NCBI GenBank assembly: GCA_964565715.1
Contig: CAZMGG010000105.1
Location: forward strand, 1 to 20,525
Origin: CAZMGG01 sp964565715
GTDB taxonomy: Bacteria; Planctomycetota; UBA1135; UBA2386
Reading direction: 5' to 3'
DNA length: 20,525 bases
The notes beneath the pieces were generated by a model. That model did no database searches. It was given only the letters and a program-made list of their open reading frames with translations, and was not told the origin of the DNA. How positions within the stretch are numbered: position 1 is the stretch's first letter; the number at the start of each line of letters is the position of its first letter. The translations under genes and the position numbers were made by a program. Below, piece by piece: positions 7,581 through 14,943 of the stretch.

Positions 7581-7612
7581 CGGCGCGACCGGGGATCGCC
7601 CCGATCGCGCCG
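7581..7612. terminator. Strong hairpin between convergent genes
   Basis: Starting at the base after the TGA of the phosphatase-like gene, CGGCGCGA (7581-7588) pairs perfectly with TCGCGCCG (7605-7612). Inside, CGGGG (7590-7594) pairs with CCCCG (7599-7603) around an ATCG loop. Only one C/A mismatch interrupts 13 pairs. It sits 24 bases from the stop of the opposing gene, so it could act on both transcripts. No T-tract follows on either strand, so classical intrinsic termination is uncertain. Confidence 0.55.
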
Positions 7613-7636
7613 CCGCGGCTGCTGCGGGCAAGCCGT

Positions 7637-9061
7637 CTAGAACACCTCGATCGTGCTCGGCGTGCTGACCTCGATGCCGCCGCTGCTGGTGATGGTGATG
7701 CCGTAGAAGACCAGGTCGGTCGGCCAGGGCACCGCCGGGCTGGTGTAGGTGCCGAAGCCGGTGGCGGTGCCGATGGTGCCCATGAAGTTGGGCACCGCGT
7801 AGTAGTCGGGGTAGCAGAGCAGCCCCCAGGAGAACGGGCTCGACGGGGCCACCACGCCGGGGCCGCTCGGCGCGAACGCCAGGAACACCCAGGTGAGCGC
7901 GCCGGGCGAGGCGAAGTCGATCTGCGCCGAGGTGAACACCGGGATCTGCGGCACGCGCCCTTCCGACACGAACCGGCAGACCCGCTCGCTGGCCAGCGCG
8001 TTGACGAAGCTCGGGATGCCCATCGCCGCGGTCGGCGGTCGCAGGCCGATCTGCAGGCCGAGCGTCGGGCCGAAGCCGCACAGCGTGCCGTACGGCGCGC
8101 AGGGGCCGTTGGCGATGCTGCCGCCGCCGTTGGTGGTGAGGATGGCGCCGCCGGTGAGCGTCTCGCCGGTGAACAGGAAGTGCGGGAACGGATGCACGCC
8201 CGAGCAGGTGCCGATGGTCCCGCCCAGCGCGCCGCTCCAGTCGATCTCCAGCGACTCGAGGTCGCCGATGGCGGTGACGCAGGCGCCGGTGCGGTCGGTG
8301 ACGGTGGCGTTCTGCACCATCAGGGTCATCGCCAGCTCGGTGTGGACGACGACGGCGCGGCCCGGCGTGACCGCGGCGACCGTGCCGGCGGTGCTCCAGA
8401 CCAGATCGGCGGCGGGGATCATCAGCAGGTCGCCGTCGCGCACCAGCGTCGGGCCCGAGCTGCACAGGTTGCAGGCGATGTCGGTGTCCAGGCTGAAGAA
8501 CACGCCGTAGTTGGGCGACGCGGCGATGGCGTCGACGTCGACGATGGCCGGCGTCGCCGCGAGCCCCAGCGCCAGCTGGATCTGTTCGGCGCGGATGAAG
8601 TACTGCACCTGGCCGTCGAGGCCGCCCTGGCGGACGATCCGGCCGACGTCGCCGGGGCGCAGGCTGGCGCCGCCGCTGACCACGTTGCCCATCGCCGCCG
8701 ACGGCGAGTAGAACACCGTGCGCTGGTTCTGGATGCCGATGGGGGAGGCGACGCGGCTGGTGACCAGGGCGTCGATCCGGTTGAACAGGCTCGGTTCCCA
8801 GTAGCTGTCGTCGCCGTCCTCGTCGCCGGCCTGGGTGTGGAACATCGTGCGCGGCGCCCACTTCTCCGCCGAGCCGGGGCAGGGGAACTGCTCCAGCACG
8901 GCGATCTCGTTGGGCTTGAGGAAGCGCAGCACCGTGCCGCCGCTGCCGGACATGGTCGTCTCCGGCTGGCTGGTGGTGAACAGCAGGCCCTGGCCAGGGG
9001 CGGACGGCAGGAGCAGGGCGCTGGCGCAGGCGGTCAGGAACGTCGGGCGGAGGAGTCGCAT
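7637..9061 (-). CDS. Secreted protein of unknown function, beta-rich
   Basis: This is a 474-residue exported protein that I cannot assign to a named family. The ATG at 9061 gives a signal peptide (residues 1 to about 24, TACASALLLPSAPGQG). An upstream in-frame start at 9130 would put 23 charged residues ahead of it and is rejected. The mature part is low in lysine, rich in Gly, Thr and hydrophobic beta strands, and has several cysteines, including CNLCSSG and CAPYGTLCGFG. It ends with a strand-rich segment (LVFYGITITSSGGIEV) that resembles the terminal module of the discoidin-domain protein at 2656-4233. No catalytic motif is visible. The leader carries a hairpin that would hide the region just before the start codon. 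Confidence 0.7.
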   Translation of the reverse strand: MRLLRPTFLTACASALLLPSAPGQGLLFTTSQPETTMSGSGGTVLRFLKPNEIAVLEQFPCPGSAEKWAPRTMFHTQAGDEDGDDSYWEPSLFNRIDALVTSRVASPIGIQNQRTVFYSPSAAMGNVVSGGASLRPGDVGRIVRQGGLDGQVQYFIRAEQIQLALGLAATPAIVDVDAIAASPNYGVFFSLDTDIACNLCSSGPTLVRDGDLLMIPAADLVWSTAGTVAAVTPGRAVVVHTELAMTLMVQNATVTDRTGACVTAIGDLESLEIDWSGALGGTIGTCSGVHPFPHFLFTGETLTGGAILTTNGGGSIANGPCAPYGTLCGFGPTLGLQIGLRPPTAAMGIPSFVNALASERVCRFVSEGRVPQIPVFTSAQIDFASPGALTWVFLAFAPSGPGVVAPSSPFSWGLLCYPDYYAVPNFMGTIGTATGFGTYTSPAVPWPTDLVFYGITITSSGGIEVSTPSTIEVF

Positions 9062-9065
9062 GGTT

Positions 9066-9108
9066 CTTCTCGGGGTTGGGTGGGGGTGGATGGGTCCACC
9101 CCGAGAAG
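9066..9108 (-). promoter_or_regulatory. Leader hairpin covering the ribosome-binding region
   Basis: Bases 9066-9076 (CTTCTCGGGGT) and 9098-9108 (ACCCCGAGAAG) form a perfect 11-base inverted repeat with a 21-base loop. In the minus-strand transcript the 3' arm contains GAGAAG, the only purine-rich Shine-Dalgarno-like stretch, and ends four bases before the AUG at 9061. The folded form would therefore bury the ribosome-binding site. It also lies about 50 bases after the upstream lipoprotein stop and could instead help end that transcript, though there is no U-run. Confidence 0.5.
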
Positions 9109-9160
9109 GACGATCCGCCCGCCAGCGCACGCGGAATCCGCGCGCCGGGGGCGCCGGCGC

Positions 9161-10351
9161 CTACGGCTTCTGCCGCAGGGCGACGAACAGGTTGAGCTCC
9201 GGCGTGTTGTTGCTGCGGGTCTCGACGAAGTCGTCCACCAGCACCAGGGCGTGGTGGTCCCGGGTGATGGCGCCGTGCCAGGTCTCGTTGGTGCCGCTCA
9301 CCTGGAAGTCGATCCGGCCATTGCCCTGCAGGGTCCAGGTGCCGGAGTAGGTGAAGTCGATGTTGCGGCTGCCGATCATGTCGAACCGGAAGGCCCGGTC
9401 GGCGGTCAGCGTCAGGGTGCCCACCGCGCCGTCGGTGCCGCTCTTCGCCGGGTTGACGAAGAACGTCACCGCGCCGACCCGGAACGTGCCCGCCAGCCGC
9501 GCCGGATCGGCCGGCGCCGCCGGATCCAGGGCCCGGGTCATCAGGACCAGGCCGGCCTCGCCGTCGCTCTCCTCCTCGTCGACGCCGAGCAGGATGTCGA
9601 GGCCGACGGCGGCGCGGACCACCCGGTCGTCGCCGGGCCCGAAGCGCAGGGTCACGTCGGCCCGGCCGTCGCCGGTGGTGGCGCCGCCGGGCAGGAAGTA
9701 CTGCAACGTGCTGCCGGCGAAGTTCAGGTCGTTGCGGGCCGAGTCGCGACCGGCGCCGTTGACCACGGTGCGCAGCTCGCCGACCGAGGCCCCGGCCGGC
9801 ACCGTGATGGTGCCGTACGCCGCCCGCGCCACCTGGTTGGGGTCCAGCACCGAACTGGCCGGGAACAGCGCGTGCAGCGCCACCAGATGCCAGTCGCCGG
9901 CCAGCTCGGCGCTGCCGTTCACCGCGCGCGTGCCGACGAACAGGCCGAGGCTCGACGAACCCGCCGTCGAGTTGCCGTCGACGAAGAAGAAGTCGTTGCG
10001 GTCGCCCATCAGCCCGTAGGCGCCGGGCATCACGGTGGTGGGGGTGCGCCCCGAGCCGGTGACGTAGACGCTGAGGCGGCCCTTCTCGTCGAGCGCGTAG
10101 CGGTCGGCGGGGCTGGTGCCGGTCGCCCGCGTCACCGTGTAGGTGCTCTCCTGGAACAGGTTGAGCGTGCCGCGATCGGGAAACACCTCGTCGGCGCGCA
10201 CCGGGAAGCCGGCGAAGCCGGGCTGCGCCCGCAGGCCGAACAGGTGATGGCTGGCGGCGATCTGCACCTGGCTCTGGGGGGTGGTCTCCTTGCCGCCCTT
10301 GGCACAGGCGGGGAGCAGGAACAGGAGGCACAGGGGCAACGGGAAGCGCAT
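9161..10351 (-). CDS. Lipoprotein made of three tandem beta-rich repeats
   Basis: This is a 396-residue lipoprotein. The ATG at 10351 gives a short signal with a clear lipobox, LPAC, acylated at Cys16. The mature part contains three copies of a unit of about 120-130 residues. Each has an opening strand (HHLFGL at 35, WHLVAL at 154, FRVGAV at 290) and a GT[LI]xL strand (61, 180, 311). Each also has a Gly-Arg strand (GRLSVYV, GRADVTL, GRIDFQV), an acidic VD turn (125, 258, 373) and a closing strand ending in Arg (LGLFVGTR, AGLVLMTR, LNLFVALR). I know no name for this repeat. Ligand binding at the cell surface or in the periplasm is a reasonable guess only. A TAGACT box lies ten bases upstream of the start. 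It diverges from the DUF3187 gene and precedes a second exported protein on the same strand. Confidence 0.75.
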   Translation of the reverse strand: MRFPLPLCLLFLLPACAKGGKETTPQSQVQIAASHHLFGLRAQPGFAGFPVRADEVFPDRGTLNLFQESTYTVTRATGTSPADRYALDEKGRLSVYVTGSGRTPTTVMPGAYGLMGDRNDFFFVDGNSTAGSSSLGLFVGTRAVNGSAELAGDWHLVALHALFPASSVLDPNQVARAAYGTITVPAGASVGELRTVVNGAGRDSARNDLNFAGSTLQYFLPGGATTGDGRADVTLRFGPGDDRVVRAAVGLDILLGVDEEESDGEAGLVLMTRALDPAAPADPARLAGTFRVGAVTFFVNPAKSGTDGAVGTLTLTADRAFRFDMIGSRNIDFTYSGTWTLQGNGRIDFQVSGTNETWHGAITRDHHALVLVDDFVETRSNNTPELNLFVALRQKP

Positions 10352-10361
10352 GCGGCGCGCG

Positions 10362-10367
10362 AGTCTA
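10362..10367 (-). promoter_or_regulatory. Putative -10 box of the three-repeat lipoprotein gene
   Basis: On the minus strand TAGACT is followed by ten bases and then the ATG at 10351. It fits the TANNNT pattern seen before other genes here, and no Shine-Dalgarno sequence intervenes. The initiation site would fall within a few bases of the start codon. Confidence 0.35.
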
Positions 10368-10439
10368 GCCGCGCCGGCGGTGGAACCCACGGCCAACGCC
10401 GGCCGGGCAGCGCGGGATGGAACCAGGGACCGGCGGCCG

Positions 10440-10445
10440 TAGGCT
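10440..10445 (+). promoter_or_regulatory. Putative -10 box of leaderless DUF3187 gene
   Basis: TAGGCT (10440-10445), then TCCGCCG, then ATG at 10453. Fifteen of the 16 bases match the start region of the sulfotransferase-like gene on the other strand at 6886-6901. A weak -35 match, TGGAAC, lies 16 bases upstream at 10418-10423. Confidence 0.5.
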
Positions 10446-10452
10446 TCCGCCG

Positions 10453-11472
10453 ATGGCGGTCGGGCTCCGAGATTCCCTTGCGATGGCGCTCTCGGCGCCC
10501 GGGCTGCTGCTGGCGACGGCCTGCGCGGGGCCGTCCCAGCGCGGCGTGCTGCCGGTGCGCAGCCAGCATCCGGCGCAGCTGCAGGTGCTGCGCGCCGAGG
10601 CCGACGTGGTGGCGGCGCGGCCGGCCGGCAGCGTCGGGCTGCGCGCCGACGCCGGCTACAGCAGCCTCTTCCTGAGCGGCGGCAAGGGCGGCAACACGCT
10701 GGCCATGGACGGCGAGTACCTGCGGGCGCGCCTGCTCGGTCAGGTGGGGCTCGGCGCCGACCTGGAACTCGCCGTGGAGCTGCCGGTGGCGCACACCAGC
10801 GGCGGCTTCCTCGATTCCTTCATCATCGGCTGGCACGACTTCTTCGGTTTCCCCGACCAGGAGCGGCAGCTGGTGCCGAACGACCGCTACCGCGTCGACG
10901 CCACCCGCAACGGCGTCACCGCGATGCAGGTGGAGGCGGCGTCGCTGGAGCTGATGGACGTGCCCATGCACCTGAAGTGGGCCGTGCTGCCGGCGGTGGA
11001 CGGCGGCTTCGGGCTGGCCCTGCGGGCGTCGCTGGAGGCGCCGACCGGCGACCAGCGGGCGGGCTTCGGCAACGGCGGGCTCGACTGGGGGGGCTCGGTG
11101 CTGGCCGAATGGCGGCCGGGGCCGGTCGCCGTCCACGCCCACCTCGGCCACGCCTTCGTCGCCACGCCGGACCGGGCGGCGCTGGCCGGCCTCGCCTACC
11201 AGGACGTCGGCAGCGGCGGACTCGGCGTGGTGCTGCCGCTCGGCGCGGGCCTCGAGGCGCTGGGCCAGGTCGAGTGGGAGACATCGACCCTGCGCGAACT
11301 CGGCTTCGACCGCGCGGCCCGCGACCAGGTGCTGCTGTGGGTCGGCGCCCGCGCCGACCTCGGCCGCGGCTTCGCGCTCGAGTGCGCCATCGGCGAGGAT
11401 CTCGCGGGCTTCGTGGCGCCGGACTTCACCGCCTTCGCCGGCGTGTCCTGGCAACCGGGCCGGGGCCGCTGA
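10453..11472 (+). CDS. DUF3187-like envelope protein
   Basis: This 339-residue protein resembles DUF3187, a family of exported, beta-rich, outer-membrane-like proteins of unknown role. The start at 10453 follows a TAGGCT box by seven bases. ATG 10483 would shorten the signal by ten residues and cannot be excluded. The signal region ends LLLATACAGPSQRG, and its Cys could be a weak lipobox. Family-like features are RSQHPAQLQVLR near the N-terminus, the loop DFFGFPDQERQLVPNDRY, and a long alternation of amphipathic strands (VGLGADLELAVELPV, FGLALRASLEAPTGD, FALECAIGEDL) typical of a membrane barrel. The function is unknown. The metallophosphoesterase gene starts 13 bases after its stop, so the two are probably cotranscribed. 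Confidence 0.7.
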   Translation: MAVGLRDSLAMALSAPGLLLATACAGPSQRGVLPVRSQHPAQLQVLRAEADVVAARPAGSVGLRADAGYSSLFLSGGKGGNTLAMDGEYLRARLLGQVGLGADLELAVELPVAHTSGGFLDSFIIGWHDFFGFPDQERQLVPNDRYRVDATRNGVTAMQVEAASLELMDVPMHLKWAVLPAVDGGFGLALRASLEAPTGDQRAGFGNGGLDWGGSVLAEWRPGPVAVHAHLGHAFVATPDRAALAGLAYQDVGSGGLGVVLPLGAGLEALGQVEWETSTLRELGFDRAARDQVLLWVGARADLGRGFALECAIGEDLAGFVAPDFTAFAGVSWQPGRGR

Positions 11473-11485
11473 ATACTGCCGGCCC

Positions 11486-12640
11486 ATGACCGAGCGGCAG
11501 TCGCTGACGCTGCTGTGCGTCCTGATCGACGTGGCCGGCCTGCTGCTCGGCCTCGCCCTGCTGTTCCGCATGACGCCGCGGGGCCACGAACGCTGGTGGC
11601 GCGAGTTGGTGACCTTCACCGGCTTCGGGCTGCTGCTCGGGCTCGTGGCCGTGCTGGCGGCGGACGCGCTGCTCGACGACCACGGCGCCATGGTGCGCGC
11701 CGCCTGTCACGTGCTGTTCTGCGTGCTGGCGCCGCTGCTGATCGTGCGCGGCGCGTTCGTGCTGGCGGCGCTGCGCGGCGGCCTGCTGCGCCTGACCGGG
11801 GCCCTGTTCGTGCTGACCGGGCTCGGGATGGAGGCGGTCTACCTGCACGCCCGCAACGTCGCGCCGTACGACCTGCAGACCAGCCGGCACGTGGTCGAGA
11901 GCCCACGGCTGCGTGGCCTCGACGCGCCGCTGCGGATCGCGGTGGTCGCCGATGTGCACGCCGAGACCATCGGCGCGCACGAACGCGGCCTGTTCGCCCG
12001 CATCGCCGCCGAACGGCCGGACCTGCTGCTGCTGCTCGGCGACCACGTGCACCGGCCGCACGACGAGCCCGACGAGTACCGGCGGGCGCTCGACGGCTTC
12101 CGCGAGCTGCTGGCGGGCCTGCAGCCGCCGCCGCGGTTCGGCATCTGGGCGATCGACGGCGACTCCGAGTGGCAGCACGACTGCCTGCGGCCGATGGCCC
12201 GGACCCTGATCGACGAGGCCCAGGTGATCCCGCTCGGCCCGGGCGGACCCGGACTGCAGATCCTCGGGCTCGACAACGGCACCTCGCACCAGCACCTGCA
12301 GCCGCCGCACCGGGCCCTGGTCGATGGCTTCCCGGGCTTCACCATCGTGCTCGGCCACGCACCGGACTTCATGAACGCGGTGCTGCAGGACGGCCACCGG
12401 CCCGACGCGCTCTACCTGGCCGGGCACTGCCACGGCGGCCAGATCCAGGTGCCGGGCTACGGGCCGCCGCCGAAGCTGGCCACGGTGCCGCGGTCGTGGG
12501 TCGCCGGCGGCATGCAGCGGCAGGGCGCCACCTGGTGCCTGATCAGCCGCGGGGTCGGGGTCGAGCGGGGCCACATGCCGCCGCTGCGGCTGTTCTGCCC
12601 GCCGGAGCTGGTGGTGCTGGAGCTGCGGGCGGCGCCGTGA
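11486..12640 (+). CDS. Membrane-bound metallophosphoesterase (YkuE-like)
   Basis: This is a 384-residue protein with four predicted N-terminal helices (about 7-28, 41-62, 70-90, 95-116) followed by a calcineurin-like phosphoesterase domain. Metal-site motifs in order are ADVHAE (D156, H158), LLGDHV (D186), GDSE in place of GNH[DE] (residues 225-228), GHAPD (H291) and GHCHGGQ (H314, H316). Relatives with this TM-plus-phosphatase layout include YkuE and similar enzymes acting on lipid-linked or cell-surface phosphates. The true substrate is unknown. The change of Asn to Asp226 may keep a metal ligand, but replacing the catalytic His by Ser227 should lower or alter activity. An AATACT hexamer at 11472-11477 could act as an internal promoter. 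It converges on the DUF2325 gene across a 65-base gap. Confidence 0.85.
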   Translation: MTERQSLTLLCVLIDVAGLLLGLALLFRMTPRGHERWWRELVTFTGFGLLLGLVAVLAADALLDDHGAMVRAACHVLFCVLAPLLIVRGAFVLAALRGGLLRLTGALFVLTGLGMEAVYLHARNVAPYDLQTSRHVVESPRLRGLDAPLRIAVVADVHAETIGAHERGLFARIAAERPDLLLLLGDHVHRPHDEPDEYRRALDGFRELLAGLQPPPRFGIWAIDGDSEWQHDCLRPMARTLIDEAQVIPLGPGGPGLQILGLDNGTSHQHLQPPHRALVDGFPGFTIVLGHAPDFMNAVLQDGHRPDALYLAGHCHGGQIQVPGYGPPPKLATVPRSWVAGGMQRQGATWCLISRGVGVERGHMPPLRLFCPPELVVLELRAAP

Positions 12641-12681
12641 CCCGGGCAGCTCCCCCGCCAAGGTTTACATAACTACTCTTA

Positions 12682-12722
12682 TCGGAAGTCCGAAGGGGGG
12701 GGTGGCTACCGGGCAGCCACCC
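12682..12722. terminator. Candidate terminator hairpins at a convergent gene junction
   Basis: GGGTGGCT (12700-12707) pairs perfectly with AGCCACCC (12715-12722) around a seven-base loop. The minus-strand stop codon (12706-12708) lies inside the stem. Next to it TCGGA-AG-TCCGA (12682-12693) is a short palindrome, then an unusually AT-rich stretch (12660-12683). For leftward transcription the order is hairpin, C-run, palindrome, AT-rich DNA, which could end transcription although there is no clean U-tract. Confidence 0.45.
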
Positions 12723-14784
12723 GGTCGAGGCCCTTTTCCAGCATCTCCTGCAGCGCCACCTGCAGGCTGGTGAAGCCCGCGTAGTGCACGGTCCGCGCCG
12801 GCACGCCGGCCTTGCGCGCCAGCTCCAGGGCCGGCTCGGTGGTCTCGTGCCGGTTCCAGTGCAGCAGCAGCAGCAGGTCGGTGTCGCCGATCCGGTCGGC
12901 GATCTGGCCGACGATCTTCTGCGGCGAGGTGTAGTTGGTCATCAACCACTCGCCGGCGAAGCCCCAGTTGGCCGCCAGGGCCTCGAACCGCGGGTGGTGC
13001 CGCCGCTGCCGTTCGTTGCCGCCGACCACCAGCACCCGGGGCTGCTGGCCGAGCGCCTTCTGCACCTGCTGGCAGGCTCGCCGGCCGTCGTCGCCCGCCG
13101 GCGTCTCGGCGTCGTTCATCTCCAGCAGCCGTTCCAGGAGCTGCAGGTCGTCGCGGGCCAGCTCGGGGAACGCGCAGGCGACCTCCTGCAGCACGAGGTG
13201 CGCCTGGCGCAGGGCCTCGACCTCCTTGCGCGCCCGCAGCGACCGGGCGATCTGCACCTGCAGCTGGGCCCGCTCGAAGTCGCGACCTTCCATCTCCTCG
13301 TACACCGCCGCCAGCTCGCACTTGATCTCGAAGTGGTCCAGGGCCTGGCCGACGAACTCCTCGTTCTTCAGCAACCGCTCCAGCTCGACGAAGGCGCCGC
13401 GCTGGGTCAGCAGGTCGCGGATGTCGTGGAACACCGCCCGGGCCTGCTCGCGCTCGCCCTTCATGTTGTGCGCGGTCAGCAGGACCCGCATCGCCTCGAT
13501 CCGCTGGTCGAGGTTGGCGGCGACCTGCAGCACCCGGCGCGCGGCGGCGGCGGCCTGCTCGGCCTCGCCGAGCCCCTGGTACTCGAGGGCGATGAACAGC
13601 AGCTGATCCGGCGAGCTGCCGCGGCCGATGTCCAGCGCATCGAGGAAGCGGAGCGCCAGCTTGCGGTCGTGCTTCTTCAGCAGCTCGTGCAGGCCGTAGA
13701 AGCCCTCGATGTCGGGCCGCACCGTGGCCAGGGCCTGCTCCATGAGCTTGAGCGCCCGCGACGTCTCGGTGCTGGCGCCGGCGGTGAGCAGGCAGGCCGA
13801 CAGGTGGTAGCGGGCCCGGTCGATCAGCACGCGGTCGCGACCCTCGACCCGGCGCATGCCCTGGATCGCCTTCTCGAAGCCGCGCACCGCGGCCTGGGTG
13901 TCGCCGACCTCCGCCGCCAGCACCGAGCGCACGTAGAGGGCCTCGGGCACCGCGTCGTCGGGATCCTCTTCGACGTGGGCGAGGCAGCGCAGGGCGGCGT
14001 CCCGGCCGGTGCGGTCGGGCTGCGGCGTCAGGTCCTCGAAGCCATGCACCCGCAGCTCCACCAGGGCGCCCAGCGCGGCGGCGGCGCTGCGCAGCCGCGG
14101 GTTGGCGGTGGCCAGGTTGCGGGCCCGGCCCAGGTGTTCGCGCGCCTGGTCCCACTCGCTGCACAGCAGCCGGCGCTCGGCCAGCGCCCGGTGGTAGCGC
14201 GAGCGGATGTCGGCCGGCAGGCGGTCGAAGCCCGGCACCGCCAGCACCTGGGCCAGGATCGCCGCGGTGCTCTCCTGGTCCTCGCGGTCGACGCGCTTCT
14301 CCAGCCGCGCCAGCAGATCGGTGATCGCCGCGTCCACCACCAGGTCGGTCTCGGCGGTGCTCGACTCGGCGGCCAGGTACTGCACGGCCCGCACCGCCAG
14401 CTTGGGGTCGTCGCACCAGAGCAGGATGCGCACCACCAGCGGCAGGCACTGCGCCGCCAGCCGCGGCTCCGCCAGCAGGTCCACCAGGACCCGCGGATCC
14501 TGCACCATCTCCGCCACCCAGTTGCGCTCGCCGCGCCGGTCGTGACCGCGCACGCGGCCGAACAGGAACCAGCGTCGCTGCGACGGATCGCCGCCGGGTT
14601 CGGGCAGGTCCAGGCCCAGCAGCGTCCGGGCGTAGCCCATCAGGAACGCCGTGCCAGGGCGACCGCCGCCGAGGTCACGCAATTCCAGGATCTGCTGGCG
14701 CACCGAGTCGGGCTTGACCGAGCCCTTCTCGGCGGCATGGATCTGCTGCAGCATCAGGCGATCGAGCGCGGATTCCCAGGCCAT
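12706..14784 (-). CDS. Helical-repeat protein with C-terminal DUF2325 domain
   Basis: This is a 692-residue soluble protein without signal or membrane segments. Residues about 1-560 are almost wholly helical, with TPR-like pairs (for example ALYVRSVLAAEVGDTQAAVR, ARYHLSACLLTAG, QAAAAARRVLQVAANLDQ), pointing to a protein-binding solenoid. Residues about 583-680 match DUF2325: a Rossmann-like opening VLVVGGNERQ, NWGFAGEW, TNYTSPQKIV, then LLLLLHWNRHETTEPALELA and VHYAGFTSLQVAL. DUF2325 has no established activity. The conserved His/Arg near WNRHETTEP could form a site. The ATG at 14784 has a good Shine-Dalgarno GGAGGA eight bases upstream (14793-14798). It follows the 550-residue gene on the same strand by 159 bases, and a two-gene unit is likely. 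A hairpin lies in that gap. Confidence 0.75.
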   Translation of the reverse strand: MAWESALDRLMLQQIHAAEKGSVKPDSVRQQILELRDLGGGRPGTAFLMGYARTLLGLDLPEPGGDPSQRRWFLFGRVRGHDRRGERNWVAEMVQDPRVLVDLLAEPRLAAQCLPLVVRILLWCDDPKLAVRAVQYLAAESSTAETDLVVDAAITDLLARLEKRVDREDQESTAAILAQVLAVPGFDRLPADIRSRYHRALAERRLLCSEWDQAREHLGRARNLATANPRLRSAAAALGALVELRVHGFEDLTPQPDRTGRDAALRCLAHVEEDPDDAVPEALYVRSVLAAEVGDTQAAVRGFEKAIQGMRRVEGRDRVLIDRARYHLSACLLTAGASTETSRALKLMEQALATVRPDIEGFYGLHELLKKHDRKLALRFLDALDIGRGSSPDQLLFIALEYQGLGEAEQAAAAARRVLQVAANLDQRIEAMRVLLTAHNMKGEREQARAVFHDIRDLLTQRGAFVELERLLKNEEFVGQALDHFEIKCELAAVYEEMEGRDFERAQLQVQIARSLRARKEVEALRQAHLVLQEVACAFPELARDDLQLLERLLEMNDAETPAGDDGRRACQQVQKALGQQPRVLVVGGNERQRRHHPRFEALAANWGFAGEWLMTNYTSPQKIVGQIADRIGDTDLLLLLHWNRHETTEPALELARKAGVPARTVHYAGFTSLQVALQEMLEKGLDRVAAR

Positions 14785-14813
14785 CTCTCCAGTCCTCCCT
14801 CGCGGGCTCTATC

Positions 14814-14844
14814 GGCCCGCGGCATGGCAGCGATGCCGCGGGCC
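14814..14844. terminator. Perfect 12-base inverted repeat in the DUF2325 leader
   Basis: GGCCCGCGGCAT (14814-14825) and ATGCCGCGGGCC (14833-14844) are exact reverse complements with a seven-base loop. It lies between the stop of the upstream 550-residue gene (14944) and the Shine-Dalgarno of the DUF2325 gene. It may end or stabilise the upstream message or attenuate the downstream gene. No T-run follows, so intrinsic termination is not assured. Confidence 0.5.
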
Positions 14845-14943
14845 TGTGCGCGCCGGTGCGAACCGTCAAGACGCTGGCGGGCAGCGGGCGGTGGCATGGC
14901 CGGCTGCGGCCCCCGCCGCCGGTTCCGAATGGAGACGCCGCGG

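Noticed and set aside
6612..10331. Open minus-strand frame of 1239 codons
   Set aside because: It covers several supported genes on both strands in another frame. Its Arg/Pro/Ala-rich composition marks a shadow of high-GC codon use.
7097..10675. Open plus-strand frame of 1192 codons
   Set aside because: It is antisense or out of frame to four supported genes, with shadow-like Arg/Ala/Gly composition.
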